64,000 nucleotides of DNA from Flavobacterium sp. Sd200 (GTDB taxonomy: Bacteria > Bacteroidota > Bacteroidia > Flavobacteriales > Flavobacteriaceae). The position numbers and the translations under genes are program-made. Under the pieces are notes generated by a model, which had not been told where the DNA came from, searched no databases, and saw nothing but the letters and a program-made list of their open reading frames with translations. This document shows, piece after piece, positions 28,263 through 35,579 of this stretch (positions are counted from its first letter, which is position 1; every line of letters begins with the position of its first letter). The DNA lies in the NCBI RefSeq assembly GCF_009826935.1, contig NZ_WUMN01000001.1, positions 1,178,001 to 1,242,000 on the forward strand, read 5' to 3'.

Positions 28263-28270
28263 CAAAAATA
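28263..28270 (-). promoter_or_regulatory. -7 box (TATTTTTG) for the M14 peptidase gene
   Basis: The minus-strand TAnnTTTG match lies 19 nt before the ATG at 28244. Confidence 0.45.
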
Positions 28271-28414
28271 AGGAAAATGGCTATAAAAGTACCCAATTAA
28301 AACAACAACAAACCAAATGCAGCAAGAGCTAAAAAATCCCCATTAATGGGGATGGCGCGACATTAATGTAATTATTAATTTGCTAATCATAATACCCTTT
28401 AAGCAACAAGGAAT

Positions 28415-28570
28415 ATGACTCTTATTTTTTATGACACTGAAGCCTTGAAAGCGATTGATTTTCTAACGATTATACTGGATATAGTGTCTTTAATTGCACT
28501 TACTATAGCCTTTTATTTTTTATATAAGATATTTACCAAAATTATTAAACCGCCCCGAAAGCACGAGTAA
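28415..28570 (+). CDS. Small single-pass membrane protein
   Basis: A 51-residue frame beginning ATG at 28415 encodes MTLIFYDTEALKAIDFLTII..., with one long hydrophobic helix (about residues 16-40) and a basic C-terminal tail (KPPRKHE), which is the positive-inside pattern of a small membrane protein. It lies in the gap between the M14 peptidase and pheT and is too short for most gene-callers. The function is unknown, and no family is recognised. It may also be a chance frame, since AT-rich gaps easily yield hydrophobic ones. Confidence 0.4.
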   Translation: MTLIFYDTEALKAIDFLTIILDIVSLIALTIAFYFLYKIFTKIIKPPRKHE

Positions 28571-28649
28571 TTATACAGGCATTAAATTAAATGTTGATTT
28601 TACAATAAATAAGAATTAGCATCATAAAACTATTTTAGTTTACAATTGT

Positions 28650-28657
28650 TATCTTTG
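28650..28657 (+). promoter_or_regulatory. -7 box (TATCTTTG) for pheT
   Basis: The perfect TAnnTTTG match lies 25 nt before the pheT ATG. Confidence 0.5.
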
Positions 28658-28682
28658 CGTGCTTAAAAAATAAGACTCACTC

Positions 28683-31106
28683 ATGCGCATATCTTACAAC
28701 TGGTTAAAACAATTTATTAAACTCGACTGGAAATCTGATGAAACTGCTGCCCTGCTTACAGACCTGGGCCTTGAAGTAGAAGGAGTTGAAAAATATGAGT
28801 CGCTTAAAGGAGGCCTTGAAGGTGTGGTTATAGGGCATGTACTTACACGCATACAACACCCTAATGCCGATAGACTTAGCGTTACCACCGTAGATCTTGG
28901 CGACGGAAATCCTGTACAAATAGTTTGTGGGGCACCCAATGTTGCTGCCGGGCAAAAAGTTGCCGTTGCAACTATTGGAACTACATTATATGACAAAGAG
29001 GGCAATGCTTTCCAAATAAAAAAAGGCAAAATTCGTGGCGAAGACAGCCATGGTATGATCTGTGCTGAAGATGAGCTGGGTCTTGGCGAAAGTCATGACG
29101 GCATCATGGTATTACACGAAGATCTTGTACCGGGAACTCCTGCTGCCAAAGTTTTTGAAATTGTTACAGACGAAGTTTTTGAAATTGGCCTTACGCCTAA
29201 CCGTGCCGATGCCATGAGCCATCTTGGGGTTGCACGCGATCTTAGGGCTGGATTAAATCAAAAAAATGTGCATACAGAGCTTATTACACCTTCAGTTAGC
29301 AACTTTAGGGTAGATAAACGCACACTTAAAATAGATATTAAACTGGAAGATGCCAAGCGTGCACCACGCTACTGTGGTGTAACCATATCGGGCATTACAG
29401 TGCAGCCATCGCCGGCATGGTTGCAAAACAGGCTTAAGGCCATAGGTCTTAGTCCTAAAAATAATGTTGTAGACGTTACTAACTATGTAATGCACGAACT
29501 TGGACAGCCACTACATGCTTTTGATGCTGCAAAAATTAAAGGCAATAGAGTATATATAAAAACGGCTGAAGCAGGAACAAAATTTGTAACTCTTGACGAT
29601 GTAGAACGTATACTTCATGAAGAAGACCTTATTATTGCTGACGAAAACGGGCCAATGGCATTAGCCGGAGTTCTTGGCGGAAAAAAATCGGGTGTTGGCG
29701 AAGGTACGTCCACAGTATTTTTGGAGAGTGCTTACTTTAATCCCGTAACTGTAAGAAAAACTGCAAAACGTCATAGCATAAACAGCGATGCTTCGTTCCG
29801 TTTTGAAAGAGGTATAGACCCAACGATAGCACAATATGCGCTGAAAAGAGCTGCACTGCTAATTCAGGAAACCGCAGGAGGAGAAATCACATCGGATATT
29901 GAAGATATCTATCCTAAAAAAATAGAAGATTTTTCAGTATTCCTAAACTTTGATACTGTAACAAAAGTAATTGGCCAGGAACTGCCTAAAGAAACCATAA
30001 AGAAAATATTGGTATCGTTAGACATTAAAATAACCTCTATGTCTGAAAAAGGACTGGGGCTAATCATACCGTCTTACCGTGTTGATGTTGATCGTGAAAT
30101 TGATGTTATAGAAGAGATCCTAAGGGTATATGGCTATAACAATATCAGCTTTACACAAAAATTTAACGCTTCTATCTCAAACTCTACGCGCACAGAAGAT
30201 TACAAACTTCAAAATGTGGTGGCTGCACAACTTACGTCTCTTGGATTTAACGAGATGATGGCTAACTCTCTTACCACTCCTGATTATGTTAAGTTATCAG
30301 AGAATCTTAAAGAAGAGTTTAATGTATTAATGTTAAACCCACTAAGTAACGACCTTTCGGCCATGAGGCAGTCACTACTGTTTAGTGCTCTTGAGGCTGT
30401 ATCGTTTAATATAAATCGTCGTCGTGCCGACCTTAAACTTTTCGAGTTTGGTAAAAGCTATCATAAAATGCCGGGCGGATATGAAGAGAACAAGCATTTA
30501 ACCCTAACTGTTACAGGGAACCGTCAACAGGAAAACTGGCTGCAGCCACAAAAAGGTACCGACTTTTTTATGTTTAAAGGTTATGTAACATCTATTTTAA
30601 ACAGGCTTGGCTTAAACAAATGGCAGTCTCAACCTTTGCAAAATGATGTTTTTGCAGAGGGTATTGCTTTTGCTGTTGGACATGATGTTATTGTTGAATT
30701 TGGATCTGTTAAAAAACAGGTAAACAAGCATTTTGATATAAAACAGGAAGTATTTTTTGCCGATTTTAACTGGGGGGCAATTACCAAATTAGTTACCGGT
30801 AAAGTTAAATATACTGAGATCGCTAAATTTCCTGAGGTTCGCAGAGACCTTGCTTTGTTGGTAGACGAAACTGTTACTTTTGACAGTATATTTGCCATTG
30901 CACGTCAAACAGAGAAAGCGCTTCTTAAAGACATTAGCCTATTTGATGTATATCAGGGCGCTAATCTTCCGGAAGGCAAAAAGTCTTATGCGGTTAGTTT
31001 TATGCTGCAGGACAGCACAAAAACTCTTACAGACGATCAGATAGACAAGGTAATGAGTAAAATAAGACAAAATCTGGAAAAACAAACCGGAGCGCAGCTT
31101 AGGTAA
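28683..31106 (+). CDS. pheT: Phenylalanine-tRNA ligase beta subunit
   Basis: PheT forms the alpha2-beta2 enzyme that charges tRNA-Phe. The 807 residues run in the standard order: an N-terminal region (MRISYNWLKQFI), the tRNA-binding EMAP-like domain (about 40-150), B3/4 editing domain (about 210-380), B5 domain, the class II catalytic-like core, and a C-terminal FDX-ACB anticodon-binding domain (about 715-807, FPEVRRDLALLVDE). pheS, the alpha subunit, is not adjacent, as in many Bacteroidota. The gene has its own -7 box and ends at a terminator. Confidence 0.96.
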   Translation: MRISYNWLKQFIKLDWKSDETAALLTDLGLEVEGVEKYESLKGGLEGVVIGHVLTRIQHPNADRLSVTTVDLGDGNPVQIVCGAPNVAAGQKVAVATIGTTLYDKEGNAFQIKKGKIRGEDSHGMICAEDELGLGESHDGIMVLHEDLVPGTPAAKVFEIVTDEVFEIGLTPNRADAMSHLGVARDLRAGLNQKNVHTELITPSVSNFRVDKRTLKIDIKLEDAKRAPRYCGVTISGITVQPSPAWLQNRLKAIGLSPKNNVVDVTNYVMHELGQPLHAFDAAKIKGNRVYIKTAEAGTKFVTLDDVERILHEEDLIIADENGPMALAGVLGGKKSGVGEGTSTVFLESAYFNPVTVRKTAKRHSINSDASFRFERGIDPTIAQYALKRAALLIQETAGGEITSDIEDIYPKKIEDFSVFLNFDTVTKVIGQELPKETIKKILVSLDIKITSMSEKGLGLIIPSYRVDVDREIDVIEEILRVYGYNNISFTQKFNASISNSTRTEDYKLQNVVAAQLTSLGFNEMMANSLTTPDYVKLSENLKEEFNVLMLNPLSNDLSAMRQSLLFSALEAVSFNINRRRADLKLFEFGKSYHKMPGGYEENKHLTLTVTGNRQQENWLQPQKGTDFFMFKGYVTSILNRLGLNKWQSQPLQNDVFAEGIAFAVGHDVIVEFGSVKKQVNKHFDIKQEVFFADFNWGAITKLVTGKVKYTEIAKFPEVRRDLALLVDETVTFDSIFAIARQTEKALLKDISLFDVYQGANLPEGKKSYAVSFMLQDSTKTLTDDQIDKVMSKIRQNLEKQTGAQLR

Positions 31107-31131
31107 TAATTTCCTCTATTTTATATAACAG

Positions 31132-31160
31132 AAAAGGCAGCCTGAACAGCTGCCTTTTTC
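31132..31160. terminator. Bidirectional terminator between pheT and the ankyrin genes
   Basis: A 10-bp stem (31132-31141 with 31149-31158) with AAAA and TTTT ends separates the convergent pheT and the ankyrin cluster. Confidence 0.85.
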
Positions 31161-31182
31161 ATTTCTGATTTTTTATTAATTG

Positions 31183-31581
31183 TTAAGCATCAAGTGCTTT
31201 TTTAATTGCCGTAACAGCATCATTAGCTTTACTCATCTCGGCATATTTAAGAGCATTAAATCCTTTTTCATTAGTAGCTTTAATATCCGCACCGTTTTTA
31301 ATTAAAAGGTTTATTATTTCAACCTGGTTGTAGCGGGCAGCGATCATTAACGGAGTCATATCGTTAGACTTTTCGTTAACATCGGCACCATATTCAATAA
31401 ACTTTTTAACGGCCTCCACATCACCTTTAGCTATTGCCTGAGCAAGCGGAGTTGCTTTCATTTTAACTTCGAAAACTGTGGTGTATTGTTTTTCAGATGC
31501 TTTAACTTCTGATGTAGATGCCATAGTAATGTTACAAAATGCTACTAAAGCAAATGCTGAATAAATGATTGATTTTTTCAT
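31183..31581 (-). CDS. Exported ankyrin-repeat protein (copy 3)
   Basis: The 132-residue protein has a signal peptide (MKKSIIYSAFALVAFCNIT, cleavage near ASTS) and about two to three ankyrin repeats (MTPLMIAARYNQVEIINLLIKNGADI; GFNALKYAEMSKANDAV). It is the third gene of a set of three tandem paralogs of near-equal length, with the preceding copy ending 35 nt upstream. Ankyrin repeats bind proteins, and an exported set like this is probably periplasmic. Partner and role are unknown. Confidence 0.85.
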   Translation of the reverse strand: MKKSIIYSAFALVAFCNITMASTSEVKASEKQYTTVFEVKMKATPLAQAIAKGDVEAVKKFIEYGADVNEKSNDMTPLMIAARYNQVEIINLLIKNGADIKATNEKGFNALKYAEMSKANDAVTAIKKALDA

Positions 31582-31616
31582 GATGATCGGTTTTTATTGA
31601 TTGTTTGTAAGATTTA

Positions 31617-32015
31617 TTATTTGTTAGATTGTTGACTTAAAAGAGCCGCTGCTTCGTTAGCATTACTAATCTGTGCATACTTAAGGGCATTATAGCCTTT
31701 AGAGTTTTTGTCGTTAATGTTGGCACCGTTTTCAAGTAAAACTTTAATAATTTCTACCTCATTGTAGCGGGCAGCGATCATTAAAGGTGTCATATCGTTC
31801 GATTTTTCATGAACATTAGAGCCGTACCCAATAAATTTTTTGACAGCCGTTACATCTCCTTTTGCAATAGCAAGAGCCAATGGAGTGGCTTTTTCAACAC
31901 GGCTGTAGGGAACAGTAATAGAAGAGTCTACTGATGAAACTTTAATTGGAGATGCCGTAGTAATGTTACAAAAGGCTACTAAGGTAAGTGCTGAATAAAT
32001 GATTGATTTTTTCAT
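31617..32015 (-). CDS. Exported ankyrin-repeat protein (copy 2)
   Basis: The 132-residue middle copy has a signal peptide nearly identical to copy 3 (MKKSIIYSALTLVAFCNIT) and the same ankyrin core (MTPLMIAARYNEVEIIKVLLENGANI). The segment just after the signal peptide (about 20-45) differs most among the three copies, while the repeats are nearly identical, suggesting recent duplication with change in the N-terminal linker. It is co-oriented and closely spaced with both other copies, so an operon is likely. Confidence 0.85.
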   Translation of the reverse strand: MKKSIIYSALTLVAFCNITTASPIKVSSVDSSITVPYSRVEKATPLALAIAKGDVTAVKKFIGYGSNVHEKSNDMTPLMIAARYNEVEIIKVLLENGANINDKNSKGYNALKYAQISNANEAAALLSQQSNK

Positions 32016-32119
32016 GATTGTTTTGATTTTATGATGATTGATGATGATTAAAAAAAAGTATTGAAATCCTGCCCCACTACATGAAGCAGGTTATTAAAAT
32101 ATTTATATAAAGAGATTTT

Positions 32120-32515
32120 TTAAGCTCTTGCAGTCTGTACTAAAACAGTTTCTGCTGCGTTGGCATTGCTAAGCTGCGCATATTTAAGGGCATTATAACC
32201 TTTACTGTTTTTAACTTCGGCATTAGCACCTTTAGCTAAAAGCAGGTTAATAATTTCCACCTGGTTGTAGCGGGCAGCTACCATAAGTGGGGTCATGTCA
32301 TTAGAAGTCTCGTTTACATTTGACCCATACTCAATAAATTTCTTAACAGCTTCTATGTCGCCTTTAGCAATGGCTTGGGTAAGCGGTGTTGCTGTTATTT
32401 TATTTGTATATGCAGCAACTGATGAATTTACAGCATTTACATTAACCGATGCATTTACATTAGAAGCAAAAAAAGTTGCTAAAACTAAACTTAGGGTGAT
32501 GATTGATTTTTTCAT
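32120..32515 (-). CDS. Exported ankyrin-repeat protein (copy 1)
   Basis: The 131-residue protein begins MKKSIITLSLVLATFFASN, a signal peptide with likely cleavage at ASVNVNA, followed by the same ankyrin repeats (MTPLMVAARYNQVEIINLLLAKGANA) and KYAQLSNANAA near the end. This is the promoter-proximal copy, preceded by a 150-nt leader of repeated CAATCATCAATCA units and a candidate ECF-type promoter. It is the most diverged in its signal peptide, and probably the oldest copy. Confidence 0.85.
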   Translation of the reverse strand: MKKSIITLSLVLATFFASNVNASVNVNAVNSSVAAYTNKITATPLTQAIAKGDIEAVKKFIEYGSNVNETSNDMTPLMVAARYNQVEIINLLLAKGANAEVKNSKGYNALKYAQLSNANAAETVLVQTARA

Positions 32516-32680
32516 GATGATTGTGATTTATGATTGATTGATGATGATTGAAAAATAAATAATTGTTGATTATTTAAAAATAAAATTGTTTTTTGATTGA
32601 TGATTGATCTGTTGTTTCTAAAGAAACCTATTGATTGATGATTTGATTAATAATTGATGATTGCCCCGTTTAAAATAATA
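32516..32680. repeat. TGATTGATGATTG-type repeats in the ankyrin leader
   Basis: At least four imperfect copies of TGATTGATGATTG (at about 32531-32550, 32593-32608, 32631-32645 and 32651-32663) fill the 5' leader of the ankyrin genes. In the transcript they read as CAAUCAUCAAUCA. Shorter versions lie before the other two copies and before the gene at 3422. Confidence 0.6.
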
Positions 32681-32707
32681 GACGACGACAACCCCGAAAT
32701 GGTTACA
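32681..32707 (-). promoter_or_regulatory. Candidate ECF sigma-type promoter of the ankyrin genes
   Basis: On the minus strand TGTAAC (32702-32707) is followed after 14 or 17 nt by CGTC (32684-32687 or 32681-32684). This resembles the AAC/CGTC elements used by ECF sigma factors. No -7 TAnnTTTG box is seen in this stretch. The call is an inference from the motif. Confidence 0.4.
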
Positions 32708-32772
32708 GTAAAATTTAATTTTAACATAATTTTAACATTTGTAGTTTTGTATGCATACATAATATAAAAAAC

Positions 32773-32800
32773 AAAAACCGCCTGTTTAAAGGCGGTTTAA
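32773..32800. terminator. Terminator downstream of purC
   Basis: An 8-bp stem (32775-32782 with 32791-32798) with A and T flanks lies just past the purC stop on the minus strand and upstream of the ankyrin promoter. Confidence 0.75.
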
Positions 32801-32818
32801 AGAATTAAAAAGTTGAGA

Positions 32819-33775
32819 TTATTTTTTTAAATAATTCAATACATTTTGTTCAATACGTTGTTGAATATTTGTAATATCTGCTTTTGCAAATTTCTCGCCA
32901 ATGATATTTTCATAAAGTTCGATATACCTTTCAGATACAGAGTCTACATATTCTTCCGTCATAACGGGTATCTCCTGCCCTTCCTTGCCCTGAAAATTGT
33001 TAGCAATGAGCCATTGCCTAACAAATTCTTTACTCAATTGCTTTTGAGCTTCCCCATTGTTTTGGCGTTGCTGATACCCATCGGCATAAAAATAGCGTGA
33101 TGAATCGGGAGTATGGATTTCATCGATCAAAACGATCTTGCCGTCTTTGGTTTTTCCAAACTCATATTTAGTATCTACAAGTATGAGTCCGCGTGATGCG
33201 GCTATCTCTGTGCCACGCTGAAACAAAGCACGGGTATATTTTTCAAGTACTAAATAATCTTCTTCAGATACAATACCTTTTGTCAATATTTCTTCACGGG
33301 AAATATCAACATCGTGCTCGCCAAAGTCTGCTTTTGTAGTTGGGGTAATGATAGGTGCCGGAAATTTATCGTTCTCCTTAAGTCCTTCCGCAAGCTCAAC
33401 ACCGCAAAGCACTCTTTTGCCGGCAGCATATTCGCGGGCAGAATGACCACTAAGGTAACCTCTGATTACCATCTCTACCTTAAAAGGTTCGCATAAATGT
33501 CCAACTGCCACATTAGGATCCGGAGTATCTATAAGCCAGTTAGGAACAATATCCTCTGTAAGACGCATAAATTTTGTAGCTATCTGGTTTAATATTTGTC
33601 CTTTGTACGGAATACCTTTTGGTAAAACCACATCAAAAGCCGAAAGCCTGTCGGTAGCTACCATAACCAATAACTCATTATTTATATTGTAGACTTCCCT
33701 AACCTTACCGCGGTACACAGATACCTGACCAGGAAAATTAAAATCAGTAGCTGTAATGGTGTTGTTTTGTGACAT
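32819..33775 (-). CDS. purC: Phosphoribosylaminoimidazole-succinocarboxamide synthase (SAICAR synthase)
   Basis: PurC joins aspartate to CAIR with ATP to make SAICAR in purine synthesis. The 318 residues are the longer form found in Bacteroidota and eukaryotes. Motifs are the N-terminal [12 protein letters not shown], the strongly conserved [14 protein letters not shown] near 40, [13 protein letters not shown] near 104 and [15 protein letters not shown] near 215 (the DSSR substrate loop). The gene is monocistronic, flanked by a terminator and its own promoter. Confidence 0.96.
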   Translation of the reverse strand: MSQNNTITATDFNFPGQVSVYRGKVREVYNINNELLVMVATDRLSAFDVVLPKGIPYKGQILNQIATKFMRLTEDIVPNWLIDTPDPNVAVGHLCEPFKVEMVIRGYLSGHSAREYAAGKRVLCGVELAEGLKENDKFPAPIITPTTKADFGEHDVDISREEILTKGIVSEEDYLVLEKYTRALFQRGTEIAASRGLILVDTKYEFGKTKDGKIVLIDEIHTPDSSRYFYADGYQQRQNNGEAQKQLSKEFVRQWLIANNFQGKEGQEIPVMTEEYVDSVSERYIELYENIIGEKFAKADITNIQQRIEQNVLNYLKK

Positions 33776-33809
33776 GTGCCTGTAGTTTGTTGTTTTGTAG
33801 TTAAGGATG

Positions 33810-33817
33810 CAAAAATA
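33810..33817 (-). promoter_or_regulatory. -7 box (TATTTTTG) for purC
   Basis: The minus-strand match to TAnnTTTG lies 35 nt before the purC ATG. Confidence 0.45.
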
Positions 33818-33896
33818 ATAAAGTTATTACATTAATTATGATTTCTTAATTTTTAATGTACCAAAACGATATAAATATATTTCAGATCCAAATAAC

Positions 33897-35348
33897 CTAA
33901 ATCATTTTTAAAAATATACGAACACTAAAAACAATAACTAAAAATGCAACAGCCAGCAATGCAGCTTTTTGAGGTAATTTACCCGCCAGTTTCGCTGCCA
34001 ATGGTGCGGCAGCTATCCCTCCAACTATAAGCCCTACCACAATATACCAATGACTGACACCCAACGATGCAAAAAATGTAATTGCAGCGGTTAAGGTTAC
34101 AAAAAATTCGGCAAGGCTAACCGTACCCACCACATAGCTCGACTTTCTGCCTTTAGCCAATAATGATGATGTAACTATCGGCCCCCAGCCACCTCCGCTG
34201 AAGGCATCTAAAAAACCTCCTGAAAACCCTAATAAACCTGCGCGCTTTACTTTACCTTTAGGTTGTTTCTTTCTAAAAGCAATAATTATTAAACGTATGC
34301 CTATAATCAATGTATAAGATGATAATATGGCATAAGTAACTATTTCATAAGTATTGCCTAAATATATCAGCAGGCTTGCCCCTAAAAATGACCCTATAAC
34401 TCCCGGGATAATAAGCCAGAACAACAGCTTTTTGTTTACGTTACCAAATTTGTAATGTGAATAACCACTCACACCGCTGCTAAACATCTCGGCAGTGTGG
34501 ATACTTCCACTGATAGACGGAAGGTTAACCCCAAACATCATCATGCTAACAGCACAGGTAACGCCATACCCCAGCCCAACGGCACCATCTACCAACTGTG
34601 CTATAAAACCCACTAAGAGCATGGCATAAAACTCATTAGGTATAGCAATTACATGCTCTTTAAGCTCATTAAAAGATAAAACAGTAGATATGCCATATCC
34701 AATAAAAAATACAGCAAAGAGCAGCGAAATTTCTAAAACAAGTTTTTGATAGTTGCGTGGTTTTTTAACCGATTTGTTACTGCTGAGCGTTTGGGTTATC
34801 TTATTGAGGTCAGCTACCTTTTCCTGAAAACTACCTTTGTGTTTATTTCTGAAAGCGTTCAGGTTATCAATGCTAACGTTTATGTCATCGGGTATTGCTT
34901 CTTCAAGGTGCTCGCGCATTCTGCGTGCCAGTACGGGCGATTTACCATTGGTAGATATTGCGATCTTTAAACTGCCTTTATTAACTATAGATCCTAAATA
35001 AAAATCGCACAGCTCGGGTTGGTCGGCAGCGTTTACCAGTATATGGCGTGCGTTTGCCTGCTGCTTAATTACAGCATTAACCGCGCGGTTATTAGTAGCT
35101 GCTATAACAAAATCGGCAGCCTCGAGGTCGGCCTCTTCAAAAGGGCGCTCGTGGTACTGTATCTGCGGATGCCTGCTAATAACCTCCGCCAGCTCCGGAA
35201 AAATCTGCGTGGCAACCACCGTAATGTTTACATCGGGGTTTTGCCTAAGCAGGGTTTCTGTTTTTTCAAGCCCTACATTACCACCACCTACTATTAAAAA
35301 GCGGGCAGTTTCGGTCTTTAAAAAAACAGGAAATAGAGTATTGCTCAT
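33897..35348 (-). CDS. Fusion of precorrin-2 dehydrogenase-like domain and TauE/SafE transporter
   Basis: The protein has 483 residues in two parts. Residues about 1-195 match the Met8/CysG N-terminal NAD-dependent siroheme-synthase fold: FLIVGGGNVGLEKTETLL at 17-34 (Rossmann GxGxxG), FVIAATNNRAVN near 80, and LVNAADQPELCDF near 105. Residues about 215-483 contain seven to eight membrane segments of the TSUP family (AQLVDGAVGLGYGVTCAV, GGFLDAFSGGGWGPIVT). The first part would oxidise precorrin-2 to sirohydrochlorin; the second may export or import sulfite, sulfate or thiosulfate. The 231-nt gap to cysI upstream holds two inverted repeats. The fusion in a sulfite-reductase locus fits a dual role in the pathway, but function is inferred. 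Confidence 0.88.
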   Translation of the reverse strand: MSNTLFPVFLKTETARFLIVGGGNVGLEKTETLLRQNPDVNITVVATQIFPELAEVISRHPQIQYHERPFEEADLEAADFVIAATNNRAVNAVIKQQANARHILVNAADQPELCDFYLGSIVNKGSLKIAISTNGKSPVLARRMREHLEEAIPDDINVSIDNLNAFRNKHKGSFQEKVADLNKITQTLSSNKSVKKPRNYQKLVLEISLLFAVFFIGYGISTVLSFNELKEHVIAIPNEFYAMLLVGFIAQLVDGAVGLGYGVTCAVSMMMFGVNLPSISGSIHTAEMFSSGVSGYSHYKFGNVNKKLLFWLIIPGVIGSFLGASLLIYLGNTYEIVTYAILSSYTLIIGIRLIIIAFRKKQPKGKVKRAGLLGFSGGFLDAFSGGGWGPIVTSSLLAKGRKSSYVVGTVSLAEFFVTLTAAITFFASLGVSHWYIVVGLIVGGIAAAPLAAKLAGKLPQKAALLAVAFLVIVFSVRIFLKMI

Positions 35349-35434
35349 TTACTTTGATATTAAGCCACGAATTTTCGTTGGATATCAGCCTGATAAAAAC
35401 TTATAATTTATGCAAAAATGCTACGTATAGTTAA

Positions 35435-35518
35435 AACCTACAAGGTTTAAAAAAACCTTGCAGGTTCGCCCCTATTACATTCTTTTGAAATCCTGCAAGG
35501 TCTTATAGACCTTGTAGG
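35435..35518. repeat. Two tandem CCTRCAAGGT inverted repeats
   Basis: Two hairpins with the shared core CCT(A/G)CAAGGT occur one after the other: 35435-35448 with 35453-35466 (14 bp, one mismatch) and 35492-35503 with 35507-35518 (12 bp, one G-T pair). They lie between cysI and the fusion gene. Repeats with this core are dispersed in several Flavobacterium genomes as far as I recall, but I cannot verify that here. Confidence 0.7.
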
Positions 35519-35579
35519 TATAAATTTTATATGTTTAATTGTCTCACCAGTCCCACTAAATTCAGATTATGGCTAAAAA

